Assembly (NCBI GenBank): GCA_033026295.1
Contig: CM065171.1
Location: 6,341,957 to 6,405,956 of the forward strand
Source: Channa striata
Taxonomy: Eukaryota > Chordata > Actinopteri > Anabantiformes > Channidae
Reading direction: 5' to 3'
Length of the DNA: 64,000 nt
Shown here: piece after piece, positions 48,556 to 59,421 of the stretch
Layout of the letters: each line of letters opens with the position of its first letter
Position numbering within the stretch: position 1 is the first letter of the stretch
Program-made: the position numbers and the translations under genes
Notes under the pieces: generated by a model
The model's database searches: none
What the model was told of the DNA's origin: nothing
The model's input: the letters and a program-made list of their open reading frames with translations, nothing else

Positions 48556-49912
48556 CATCACGTCAAACTTAATCAGCTTTACCTTCACTCAGTGTGAGTC
48601 TCATTATCAGATGTTACATGATGAACGTTGCTTTATTTCTTTGAGGAGGCGGCGATGAAAACACACACACCGAACGTGTAGAGGACCGTGTGTCCAGCTG
48701 GACAGATCTAATGTAAATATGGTCCTCATTTAAATTCTACTCTCCGGGCAATTATAACAATGATTTGAAAATGCGTTATTAAATCAGCTCTCATCTGCAG
48801 TCGGCGCGTGGTGCATGGACACGTAAGCGGGGATGGATTTCTTTGCTCCTACTGGCAGGAAACTAATAAAATCTTGTATGTGCTGTCTCAGAAATGCCTC
48901 CATTACTTTTGACGTCACCTTTTTTCTTCATTTCCCAGGTGCCAGTAAGAGGTTCTCGGGCCTATGGGAGTCATCCACGGCTCTCATTAGAAACCCTGTT
49001 GTGACCCTGTCTTCAACATGTCATCTGCGAGCGTCTCTGCGGAGCCATGCATAACTTAAAGGGATCATTGATTACCAACGGAATCACTGGGCTTCTGACA
49101 GTCAAGCGGGCTGATGAATCCAGAGGGCCGCGGACATCCGCCGACTCCACTGGCCTCCTGCTGTTCAATTCCCTCCACATCAGCGCGCCAGTCGATACCC
49201 CATTCTATCGATAGGACACCGAGGACAGACGAATGGGTTTTTGTCTCCTGAACCACCTGCTGGTACTGACAGCTGTCAGCATCTTCAAAGGTAAAATCAA
49301 AAGGATTTAAAAAATAACAACAGATCTGTCTGAAGACGACAGACACCACACACAACACAGATCTCCTCCTCGACGGCGATGGAGTCAGCAATTGATCTTC
49401 ACCGATTGTGAGCACACTAACAGCAGAGGCGCACATCTCTTAACAAGATAAGCAACGCTGAGGACTGAGTTGTCTTCAGTGCCAAACAACACGCCAACTT
49501 TTAACTTTGAGAAATTTAAAGAAAATCATGAATTTCTGTTCCTTTCCCCCCCATGCGCTGCTTTGGTATGCAAAGCGAGCAGTGCGGTTGCACTGTTGTT
49601 CCACCCTTTCAATACATCCAGGTTCCAAGGTGCATCTATTAAATTAAAAAATCCTGACTTGCTATGAGAGACGAGCACTGTGTCTCGGTGTGCACACACA
49701 CGGTGCAACTGATTGAAGGAGAATGCCACTGACGGAAAATGCGCCAACTGCCGAAGGAAGAGAGCAGTAGATAAAATGGGAGAGATAAATATCCCATCAG
49801 CCCCAGGCATGGGATTTAATTTTCCTCTATGAGCATTTCTACTTCAGCTTGAGAAATTGATCATTTATATTCCCATACCTGGTGCAAAAGTGGAAGGGCC
49901 CGTGTGCACGCC

Positions 49913-49913
<1 letters not shown>
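48554..49913. other. Intergenic or intronic DNA, candidate conserved patch, no gene seen
   Basis: 48700-49080 is non-repetitive, with AATTATAACAATGATTTG, GCGTTATTAAATCAGC and GGATCATTGATTACC, and may be a conserved non-coding element. A 123-residue minus frame at 49065-49436 lacks a family match. Confidence 0.45.

Positions 49914-49945
<32 letters not shown>
49914..49945. repeat. (GT)16 microsatellite
   Basis: Clean GT run of 32 bp, followed after a TTGTT interruption by another short GT run. Confidence 0.97.
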
Positions 49946-49948
<3 letters not shown>

Positions 49949-51816
49949 TTGTGTGTGTGAAATTCGATAGATAGAGAGAATGAGAGGAGAGAACGCATGA
50001 AAGCATAACTAACCACAGCGAGCTCAGAACAGCGATTCTCAGCGGCGATACAGTTGTTACTCAGTTAAATGATTCAGCAGTAACAGGATAAACAGAAAAA
50101 CAAAACAGTCGTAGCCAGGGGAAAACCAACAGAAACTGTCAGGTAGATTAACACTGGCCCACAGGCGGTTCGGCTCCAAAGAACAAAATCATCATCTTCA
50201 TCATGGCTATTGATTGATAGCCATGCTGACGACTATATCGTGCATCACAACATGCTACAAACACACAAGCAGCCGTTCCTGTTGCCGCGGTGCACAGCTC
50301 ACTCCTCGCCCATTGTGTTTCCGTAAGGCATAAAGTGGCTTATATTGCACACACACACACACACACGCACATTGTATTCAATCATGTCATTTTGTTGCTC
50401 ATAAATAGACATCCGTTCTTGGTGGGCTCTGTGAGCGGCGCTGTACAGAACAATCTCTTCAGCCACGCACGGTGACATTAAGATCACTTGACAACAACAC
50501 ACAAACACTCCCACGAGGCAGAACATGAAAACACATTTGCATTGACTCGACTACTCAGCAGTAATACCTCTGAAAGCTTTAGGACTCTGCTGGGAGGCAG
50601 AAGTGCTCAGTGTTGGTTTGAGATAATGACCTTGTTTATTCTATGGTTTAAAACAATTTCACTGCAGTGGTTAGAAAATAATTCCAATTTTGAACTGTGC
50701 AAACCGGGTGTCAAAATACTTGTTAGTGCACTTTAAACACTTGTCTGGATAGTTTTAGTAGATGGAACTGTAATGTTTTCTTCTCATGCTCAGAGTTGTT
50801 GCAGCGAGCAAGCGAAAAGACGATGCGGCTTAAAAGAACAGAGGAATAGAAGATTTCTCCATCTGTGCACATGCAACTGGCAAAATACTTTTAGAAGACA
50901 GATTACACTGGACCTAAAGCTACCGTTTGGAACTCTGTTCATTATTTATTATAAATATGTTCCACAATGTGTCTTACAACGCCATCTCTTTAAGTGAGAT
51001 ATTAGCTCCTAACAGTTTTGGAGGGAGGCTCAGCCCTTTCAACCGGTCAGAGGATTTCAACCATTTCTGCTTGATTAGTGAGTTCTGCAGTATTCTTGTT
51101 TTTGTAATTTCATAATCACAGAGTGTTGCAGGGCGTAGCAGAGCAGGAAGAGGAAGGGCTGTGTGCAGGACTTAATAAGATGAAACGTTAAATAAAAAGC
51201 CTGTATGCTACTTGAACATGCCAGTGAATATTAATGTATGCTGTATAGGGTTTTCACAAATAATAAGCTGTATGAAAGCAAAGCAACATTGTGGCCAAAA
51301 TCAAATATATACACATATGCACAGACATTGTGAGGGGCTTAATTGTTGTTGTGGTATTGCTAATACATTGCGAGCAGCAGCAGCCCTTTGAACAGCAATG
51401 GGCCAGAGTAAAGAGAATCACCGCTCATCTGGGTTTGGAGGAAAAAGATTAGAAAAGCATATCGTTTTTTTAAGAAGCATAATTTGTCTCTGCATCGTCT
51501 GATTGCAATTCAAGTGAGGCCCTCAGCAGTGGCTCCCATGAGAGAGGCTCCCAGGGAGCTGGGCTAATCAGATTGCTTCGTTCTAAATTAGACCTCCAGG
51601 GAATAAAATGCCCAAACAAACTGAAACATTAAATGTGTTTCTCCCAACAAGCAGCAACAAGGAAGATTCCCCCCTAAAGTTCCACTGCGATTGGATCGGA
51701 CTGTCTCGTCTCCCGCTAAATTCTCTCTCATCTCAGCCTGGAAATGTTTTCCGTACATTTTCGTCGCCCTGTATCTCAAGCTTTTTTCCTGTGTAGCTGT
51801 GTTATACACAGGCACA
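49946..51816. other. Intergenic or intronic DNA, one CA microsatellite, no gene seen
   Basis: (CA)n at 50348-50366. No gene. Frames of 60-97 residues overlap on both strands. Confidence 0.5.
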
Positions 51817-51836
51817 AGCAGCAGCAGCAGCAGCAG
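51817..51836. repeat. (AGC)n trinucleotide repeat
   Basis: About 6.7 AGC units. It gives poly-Gln or poly-Ser in overlapping frames of 86 and 105 residues (51691-52008). These frames lack any other sign of being coding. Confidence 0.95.
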
Positions 51837-51989
51837 GCTCCCACAGCTCGGCAGGTCTGGCAACAACAGCAGGACGACCAATCAGCTGCCCGTCATTCTG
51901 TGGCCGATACCAACAGAGAAGTCGGCTTTCCTCGGCGCCACCGAGCACACAGGGAGCCGGCAGCCCTGCTATCTAACCATCCTCGCTCT
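51837..51989. other. GC-richer stretch, no gene seen
   Basis: Continuation of the frames that run through the AGC repeat. No domain or splice signal that convinces. Confidence 0.4.
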
Positions 51990-52250
51990 GGCAAAAAGGT
52001 GTAATTAACTGCCACGAATTTCAGGATCCTGTTTCTAATTATGTAGGATTTTTTGCCCCCAAAATAGGGCCCACATAGGGTATTAAAGAGGAAACTTGCC
52101 GTTGTAATGAATTTATTAATGATGTCCAAAAGTTACTTGCTGGGAATTGTGAAGAACTTTGCTGAGCATCTTTGTGATGCTAATCACAAGGGATTCTAGA
52201 CAACATGTAATTTGAATGAGATGTACTGATGAGAGAGTGAGCCGCGAAGC
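51990..52250. promoter_or_regulatory. Candidate conserved non-coding element
   Basis: Words GTGTAATTAACTGCCACG, TGTTTCTAATTATGTAGG, TGTAATGAATTTATTAATGA and GTGATGCTAATCACAAGG occur within 200 bp of non-repetitive sequence. Several TAATTA cores and a TAATCA site are packed together, and open frames are absent. Of the patches flagged in this window it has the most enhancer-like texture, but conservation has not been tested. Confidence 0.33.
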
Positions 52251-53802
52251 AAAGGACCTTGAAAGGAAGAATAAACTAACAAGGCAACCTTATGAGCCGC
52301 ATTATCTAACGCAGAAAAATTATATATAGTATAACCCACCAAGAGCAACTAAACTTTTTATGTGGTTTTTACAAAAATGCAGTCGTTCGCTTGGAGCGTT
52401 TGAAAATCACTCCCTTTATAAACTGGCATATACTGTATATTGGCAAGTGAGAGCTGACGTCGTCCATAAGTTCTTGAGTTGGTGGTTTGATCCCCAGCAT
52501 CAGTCAGGATGTCAATATGTGCTTGAACCACTGCATCATAAATTAATCCCATATTACCTCCTAGGATGGATTATTTATATTTCTGGCTCAGTGTTGCCAA
52601 CTGATAATCATCATCACAGAGCAACAATTTATCCTTTGTGCAGTGTACATTTAATTATTTAAAAACCATAAATAATAGCTGCTGTTGCCACACCTCTCAG
52701 AAAATGTATTTCACAGCCTTTGTTTGAGAGGCTTTAATGGATTGTTGAACCAGCTTCTTACGTATGGTTTATATTGATTTTTGTAGTGTTTTAGTGCAAA
52801 AATGCTGGACCTGTAACTCGGGGACCAATTGCTGTCAAGTTTGTGAAACCGCATTTTGTGAAGATTGTTTTTTTTTCTTTTTGGATCACTGGCAAATAAA
52901 TTATGTTGTGTCAACAAAAAAAAAAGAAAGAAATTGTTTATGCTCCACAGTTTCTTCACCTGTTAACAGAAATGTATTGAAGCTTCAGGTGAGACCTTTC
53001 CCAAAAAACCTGACTGAATAATGTGGATTGTTATAGTGCAAACAGAAAATTACAGGCAGCAGAATCAGTCAGGTTCACGGCAGGTTCCAGTGACTGTACT
53101 GATCAACTTGATAACCCAACGCCCATGTGACTTGGTTCAAATGGCTCGTTTTGATTTGCAAACTATTATGAGATTTGCACACAATAACATAAACAAAATC
53201 TCTGACAGAACAAGCTGCCTCAGTGATCAAAAGGGCAGCACCTCCTTCAGTGGACGTTGTCCACACTGGCACACTTTTACAAAGCTCCCCGTCTTGCAGA
53301 TCTACAGCCACCAACCGCTGAGTTTTCTTGTATAACAGAGGCCAGGACAATGCCTCCGAGGTTACAGGCTTAGACATTTGGGAAATTGGCCTTGCTGCTC
53401 CATGCATAATTTACATGGGAACCTGTGTGAGGACAGATATGATGTGGAAGATGGAAAAAGTCCAGCAGCTCTCACACACTGCAGCATGGCTCAAAAAAAA
53501 AAAAAATTCCATAATCTCATCTAACAGTGTCTGTCAGAGATGGCTTGAGCACCTTGATCTTCATAATACTTTCCCTTTTTTTCAGAATGATTGGGAAAGC
53601 AGGTTTGATATGATAATTCTGCTGCTCAGCTCTCCATCCTGCCATATGACCGACCTCTCTGTGGGGAGAGAAATGCAGCTGGCTCTTCTCACTATTAATC
53701 AGCATGATGGGGGTGGTGGGTGGAGGTGGTTGTGGCGCTGGTGGTGTCGGGTTGGGGAGGTACTAGCAGCAGCAGGATACTGGCCAAAGTTTCACTACAC
53801 AT
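52251..53802. other. Intergenic or intronic DNA, no gene seen
   Basis: The longest plus frame of the window (213 residues, 53328-53969) starts here. It runs through A13 (53495-53507), a G/T-rich patch (53707-53760) and the CA microsatellite. It has no domain and looks like a composition artefact. Confidence 0.55.
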
Positions 53803-53832
53803 ACACACACACACACACACAGACACACACAC
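53803..53832. repeat. (CA)n microsatellite with one interruption
   Basis: CA run interrupted once by AGA near 53821. It yields Thr-His repeats in one frame and Val-Cys in the other strand's frame. Confidence 0.95.
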
Positions 53833-54599
53833 TGAACCGACGGGAAAAAGCTGCTTCAGCATTCTCCTGCTCTCCTCCTTCACTTTCTTCCTTCCCCTGC
53901 ACCTCATTCCCTCCTGGTTCTCCTCTTCCATTGCTCATCTGTCCTCATCTCCTTTCTTCTTCCATTTAAAAGCCTCTAACATCCATCACCCCTCAGCCCA
54001 AATACACTCAGCGTTGAGAGCAGCACTGAGGGCCCAGCAGGACGAATGGTGAACAGTGGACAAAATATGAGGAAATCAGGAGCAGCTACTGTCTCCATCA
54101 ATCAGTCTGCTCAGGTGAATCCAGGTGAAAGCTCTGATCCCAGATTGATTTACCTGTTAAATCCTCTTCAGTCATGAAGGAGAGATGGAGACGAAGGAGC
54201 ACTAGACAGCGTAAGAGAGAGAGATATAAACCTTGAGGAAACTGAGATGTGAATTGGGCAGAGATGACTCAGACACAAAATCAAAACAGAACCGCACGGT
54301 ATAGAGCATATGAAATATTAATAAAAAATAAGTGGATAGAGAGCAGGCACAATGTATCAACTTACAAAAAATTGGACTTAAATAATTAGAAGGACCAGAA
54401 GGACTAATTTCATGTTTGCTTAAATAATAATTTATGTATGCAGACATGTGGTCGTACCAACTTCAATTCTTCTGAGCGCTAATATCTTCCGAAGTCGGTA
54501 TGAGTGCGAAGTACTTTTACGGATCCTAAATCATAAATTCTAAATCATAAATCTGTCATATACTCATGTAGTAAAGTAACCAGGGTGAGTGTGTGATGG
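53833..54599. other. Intergenic or intronic DNA, no gene seen
   Basis: Pyrimidine-rich at 53850-53970, otherwise ordinary. AATCATAAATTCT and AATCATAAATCTG form a small tandem repeat at about 54530-54555. Confidence 0.5.
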
Positions 54600-55345
54600 C
54601 CATACTAGGCTCCTCAAAGCACAATGTGAGTTTTGTTACATTACAGCCTAAAGTTCAATGTTTTGTTTATGTGAATTGTATGTGATGGATCAGGACACAA
54701 TAGTCTAAGTTGGTGAAGTGAATTGATGAAAAATATGTACATAAAACTACTTTTTGGAAATAGAAAGCAGAAAATTGGCATGTGTGTATGTATTCACTAC
54801 CTTTGTTATGAAGCCCGTAAAAAGCTCTTGTCCAACCAATTACCTTCAGAAGTCACATATTTAGTGAAATGATGTCCACCTGTGTGCAATCCAAGGGTCA
54901 CACGATCTGTCGTTACATTTGGATAGGTTATGAAAAAATATCAAAATCTTTGATGATCCCCTGAGCACCATCAAATTTACCATAACCAAATGGAAAGAAC
55001 ATGGCACAACAGCAAATCTGCCGAGAGACGGCCGCCCACCAAGACCCACGGACCAGGCAAAGAGGTCATTAATCAGAGAGGCAGCACAGAGACCTGAGGT
55101 AACGATGGAGGAGCTGCAGAGACCGGAGCATCTGTACGTAGGACGACAATAAGCCGTACGATCTACAGAGTTGGGCTTTATGGCCAGAAGAAATCCAATA
55201 GTTTCAGCAAAAAACTAAATGGCACGTTGTGGGAGAACCCCAAGATGTATGGAGGAAGGTGCTCTGGTCTGATGAGACATCAAAGAAAGAACCCAAAGAA
55301 CAGCATCATGCTGTGGGGATGTTTTTCGGCAGCTGGTGATCTAAG
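54600..55345 (+). mobile_element. Tc1-like transposon, 3'-truncated and degenerate
   Basis: The left part (54640-54900) matches the terminal region of a common fish Tc1-like family: TTACATTACAGCCTAAAG, GTATTCACTACCTTTG, ACCAATTACCTTCAGAAGTC and CACCTGTGTGCAATCC. Then come transposase traces: AAATGGAAAGAACATGGCAC (KWKEHGT), CGAGAGACGGCCGCCCACC (RDGRPP), GGCTTTATGGCCAGAAG (LYGQK), TGGTCTGATGAG (WSDE, 55265-55276, with the catalytic Asp) and AGCATCATGCTGTGGGGATG (SIMLWG). Multiple frameshifts and stops destroy the frame. The copy breaks off just after SIMLWGCF at about 55345, so the third catalytic residue and the right end are lost. Confidence 0.88.
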
Positions 55346-55390
55346 TTCACCTTCCAGCAACTTTTAATAAGGATTCAGGGTTGCAGAGAA

Positions 55391-55407
55391 CCCCCCCCCC
55401 CCCCCCC
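55391..55407. repeat. C17 homopolymer
   Basis: Seventeen C residues, about 45 bp beyond the truncation point of the Tc1-like copy. Possible slippage or assembly-uncertain site. Confidence 0.93.
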
Positions 55408-55559
55408 TTTTAGTAGCCAGTCACTGAATCGCCTAAATTATCGACTGTTCCAGTTCTGTTAATGGTCCAACAAGTAAAACTGGGTTTTTAAAACCCTCTT
55501 TAAATTAGCTAAATCAAGTGAATTAGAGGTAATATTGGAATTCATTTCATCATAAGTGC
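55408..55559. other. Intergenic or intronic DNA, nothing seen
   Basis: Short AT-leaning stretch without features. Confidence 0.5.
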
Positions 55560-56000
55560 CAGCAATTGAGGTTTTGCGGCCATCTTGCCCGGGCTTGATG
55601 ACATTAGTTATTTTCACAAAGTATGAATCAGAGTCACAAGGAGGCAGTTTGCTCACAACTGTGGTGTGAGCGACGTGGCACGACTGCAGTTAAACTATCC
55701 CAGGATAATGCAGCAAGTCTCCGACGTGGGGTTTTGTCTGCTTGGTGCATTGTAATATCGGAATATCTGTACACAGGCAGCGCTCCAGAGGCAGGGCCAT
55801 GAACAGGCAGGGATGCCATAAAGCAGCTGTGCAGCCTCTGTGTGGCTGAAAGGGAAATGCGGAGCAACGAGGATATTAGCGCCGAATATGAAAAGCTTAG
55901 TTTCAAGATGATTGAACTGTAACAGATAATCACGTTTAAAATCCCACGTCGTGCTCCGTCTTTGTTTAATTTCGCTGCCATAAATCCACACGGGGCTCAT
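55560..56000. promoter_or_regulatory. Candidate conserved non-coding element
   Basis: Non-repetitive sequence with GCGGCCATCTTGCCCGGGC, GATGACATTAGTTATTTTC, CAACGAGGATATTAGCGCCG and AACAGATAATCACGTTTAAA. Minus frames of 115 and 134 residues and a plus frame starting in this stretch overlap without any recognisable family, suggesting low stop density rather than coding. Texture-based call only. Confidence 0.27.
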
Positions 56001-56879
56001 AGCCCAGTGCTTTGGCCTCTGCTTCAGACTATAGCTGACAACATCAGAGCCCTGAAATGGATTCAGCCAACTCCTCAGACTGAGACAGATACAGGACACA
56101 GGGACAGTGCTTTTGGACGTGTTCCACAGGCTTTTAGAAAAATTCCCCCGTGTGTTATACCATCGGAAATATTTGCTTTGGGAAGGTGGCTTTTAACGGG
56201 AGGACACAGCAGTAGCCTCGGGGCACAGAATGATGACAAACAGATGGTCTGCAGTGATTTGTGTCTTGGTTCTTGGTGTGGAGATGCCACCGCTTTAATG
56301 ATATATGATAGGAGCAGAAGATAGAAGGAGTTAGGGACAGGCAGTGGTGATGTTTCCTAACGCTGAATTATTTGTATTTGTTGCAAATATTGTGCTGTAT
56401 GTTTTATGGTGGAAAAGTTGTTTTTCTTTACATGTATTAAACATTTAAGGCAAAGTGTGATTACAGATTCTTTTTGCACTCGTCCTATCAGGCAGGGCCA
56501 GATTTAATAAGGCTTTTGTGCCTGTCAGGTGCAAATGTGATGATTCTGCCCTAAACACATGAGATGTGTGTATCAGGCAGTGACAGCAAGCTGGAATGGC
56601 AGTTGTTGTGTGTCATTTGTGCAAGTGTGCGTCTCACTCCTCCTCGCATCTAAAGGAGGATAGTGCAAATCATGTTAACAGGAGGATAAGTCTGCATTCC
56701 GCTAAATGTGCTGAGGTCACGCTAGTTGCGGCTGTCAATTTTGTGAGCAAAACTCTCCACCTCTGAAAAGCATGCGTCAAGATGGGATTTAAGTAAGTTG
56801 GTAGTGGAAAAAGTAAACTTGCATGAAGTATAAAACTAAAAGCTGAATATTGGAGAAAAGTCCACAGTATCTGATTTTT
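56001..56879. other. Intergenic or intronic DNA, no gene seen
   Basis: A 120-residue plus frame (55962-56324) and a 71-residue minus frame share bases. Neither is supported. Confidence 0.5.
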
Positions 56880-57568
56880 TTGAACTGTGCATTACAAAAA
56901 GATTTCTACCCCTTTCCCATTTTATTTCTTTTGAACATTGAATCTTGTTTCTTAATTTGTATTTTTGGACAAAAAAACGATTCTTTCAGTTAAAGTAAAA
57001 ACATATCTGCCAATGTCAGTTATTTAAAAATATAATGTGTTAAAAATGTGACTGCATAACTATTCACTCCCTTTTAAGTACAGTCACCTAAAAAAATGCA
57101 AAGTGCCTTAAGAAGTGACTCAAATAGTGAAATGGAGATTATGTCAAGTAACTGCAATAAAAATACACATTTATCTGAAAGGTCAAGTTAGCAAGATGTG
57201 AATTACTATCTTGGCTAAAAACAAGACCGTCAAGACAAATACATTTTGTCAGAGGAAATTGGGGCATTTCCAAGGCACTTGGTAACAAAAGGAATATGGT
57301 ACATAAGTAAATCTGCCTAAAGCAGGAAATCAATGGTCAACGAGGAGACTAGTGAGGAGTTACGAGCTTCACCAGCGGCTGTACATCTGCTGACTGCTCA
57401 TCACCAGTTTTATGGGATAGAGGCAAAGTGAATAACGATCATTTTAAACCTCAGCTAGACTTTATCAGACGGCATGTGGACGATTCTGAAGTTAACTGGA
57501 GAAGGTTCCTTGGTCTTTTTAGTCACTGTGTTTGGCTGAAGCCAAATATTGCACATTATTACCATCCT

Positions 57569-57622
57569 CACTGTGAAGCACGATGCTGCCACACGATGCT
57601 GCCACCACCGTGCTTCACAGTG
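57569..57622. repeat. Inverted repeat, 14-bp perfect arms, inside the Tc1-like copy
   Basis: CACTGTGAAGCACG (57569-57582) is repeated in reverse complement as CGTGCTTCACAGTG (57609-57622). Between the arms, CGATGCTGCCA occurs twice in direct orientation (57581-57591 and 57594-57604). The left arm is in the sense orientation of the transposase (the 'TVKHGG' region). The sequence from about 57593 to 57640 is the antisense version of the same region. Confidence 0.9.
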
Positions 57623-57758
57623 TGGAGGCTTCTCATCAGAATACAGGGAAAACAATCAGGAAATGTAACATGGAAAAAGATTTGTTTCCAGACAAGACAA
57701 TGATCCCAAGCAAACGGCCACAGAACTGGTTTGTACAAAACAGTTGCCGAGCAGTGGA

Positions 57759-57811
57759 GTTAAAGTCCAGCCACAAATTCTCAAACTAAGAATTTGTGGC
57801 TGGACTTTAAC
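57759..57811. repeat. Inverted repeat, 23-bp perfect arms with 7-nt loop
   Basis: Bases 57759-57781 and 57789-57811 are exact reverse complements, separated by CAAACTA. The right arm (AGAATTTGTGGCTGGACTTT) is the normal sense sequence of the Tc1 3' coding region. The left arm is an inverted copy that replaces the expected 'WPSQSPDLNPIE'-coding segment. Confidence 0.97.
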
Positions 57812-58075
57812 CTGACAGAGATTGATCCGTTTTACAAGGAGAATGAGGAAAGATTGTCCCCATATTCAAAGCTGACTTAAAATGAATAACCATCCAAGCA
57901 CTTATTCAATTTATCTTACAGGTTATATTTTTAAATAAATCCATAAATCTGTTTTCACTTTGACATTTGTAAATTATCAAAAAAGCAAAATCGCAGTAAT
58001 TAGGATTCACTGTTGAAAAGAAGTAAAAGGGGAAATAATAGGAGAACAATACCTTTATATACACTTTTATACATA

Positions 58076-59382
58076 GTGCAATAAAGGCACAGTCACATAC
58101 CCCCATGCACCAGAAGAAGCAAATTAATTTTTGAATGTTAACTCTTAATAAACAAACATAGTTATTTACTTGGATTATAGAAAACAGATACAAGTTTGCA
58201 TATGCTGTTTCCCATAATTGCCCTTCTTTCTATTAGCCAGCAGGATTTTCCAATGGCTCAGAAGCTCTTCAACAAAGAAAATGCCTCAGCAGAGTTCAGA
58301 CACAAAGCGAAGTGAATACCCGCTTCATTTGACCACTGAACTTTTCCTGGAGTCCATGTTTATTCGACACAAACAACCTCTGCGCCGATGTTACAGTCAT
58401 TAGCTGCAGCCGGCCAGCGGCGTGACCGTGTGTGAGGACGTGTCTCTCTGCGTCTGTGTGTCTGCGGCGCCGTTCAGCTTCTAGTCAGTTCCGTCAGAAC
58501 TCGCCAGGAACTCCAGTTCTTTCTGCCTTTCTCCTCTCATCGCCGCACGTTTCAGGCTTGGCCCATACAGTCAAACCGAGAGAAGAGCAAATGTATGTGT
58601 CACTGCCTTCATTTAAGTTTGATTGCAGTCACATGTCGTCCGGCTGGGTTCGTGTGTTATCACGCACATTTTCACTGTCCTCCTTCAGTTTTTTCATGGA
58701 TCCCTGTTTACACTGGGTTGAGCTGTGCCTCGTTTTGTCACCATCTATTCCGAGCCGGTGTTACGGCGGTGGTGTTTACCCCTGCAACTCATTCTCCCAC
58801 ACAAACAGCTCACGAGCATTTGAAGCCAAATCACCTCGATGAATGTCATCCCCCAAAGGTGTCGCGCTGCGGTGAAGGCGATGGAGCGAAGCACATTGCC
58901 GGGCGTACGGGCATGGTTGGAATTCCTCTCAAGGAACGAGATATGAAATATTAACCTGTTTTCCATCCTAATTGGCTGGAAAGCGGTGAGATGGAGAAAG
59001 CACTTTGAACACAGCGAGAAAGAAAATAGCAAGCGACTGTGGACCATCAGAGGTCACATTAAATGAAAGTGTGTTTTTTTAAGTAGTTCCCTCTCTTCAT
59101 ATTTGACTATTGCCTATTGACTATGTCTAGGAAGCAGCAGAAATATACTTGAAGAGTACACAGCACAGTAATACGAGTAAATGTACTGGCAGGCAGCAGG
59201 CTGCACTGGTAAAGTTTTTACATTTTTACTCTTATGTTCCAAATGAAATCAGATGTTACTGATTTATTCACTGAGCATCAGTGTTTTCCTCGTGGGCTTG
59301 AATACATATTTATTCATTCAAGTCAGATAGTTAAAGAACATGACCACACCTGTCACTCTTCAACCTTTTCTTTATTTCACTC

Positions 59383-59383
<1 letters not shown>
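58076..59383. other. Intergenic or intronic DNA, no gene seen
   Basis: Frames of 136 and 119 plus-strand residues (58432-58954) overlap in different phases and a 100-residue minus frame crosses them. None has a recognisable domain. 58840-59000 is a mixed patch (GAAATATTAACCTG, CCTAATTGGCTGG). Confidence 0.5.

Positions 59384-59419
<36 letters not shown>
59384..59419. repeat. (AC)18 microsatellite
   Basis: Clean AC run of about 36 bp, giving Thr-His repeats in a 95-residue chance frame. Confidence 0.97.

Positions 59420-59421
<2 letters not shown>

Larger units (their letters stand above)
56880..58075 (+). mobile_element. Tc1-like transposon, near full length but degenerate, with internal foldbacks
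   Basis: The left terminal region holds TTAATTTGTATTTTTGGACA, ATCTGCCAATGTCAG, AATGTGACTGCATAACTATTCACTCCC. Then come transposase traces: AAATCTGCCTAAAGCAGG, GAGGAGTTACGAGCTTCACC, DFIRRHVDDSEVNWRR (57458-57505), VWLKPNIAHYYHPHCEAR (57530-57583), AGACAATGATCCCAAGCAAA (QDNDPKQ) and AGAATTTGTGGCTGGAC. The right terminal region has AATCTGTTTTCACTTTGACA. The helix-turn-helix part is mostly deleted, frames shift repeatedly and two segments are inverted duplications. The copy is dead. It belongs to a different Tc1-like subfamily from the copy at 54.6 kb, judged by the terminal regions. Confidence 0.88.

Noticed and set aside
53328..53969. 213-residue plus-strand open frame, the longest in the window
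   Set aside because: It runs through a poly-A tract, a G/T-rich patch and a CA microsatellite, giving poly-Lys, Gly/Trp and Thr-His stretches. No domain, and a 78-residue minus frame shares the same bases.
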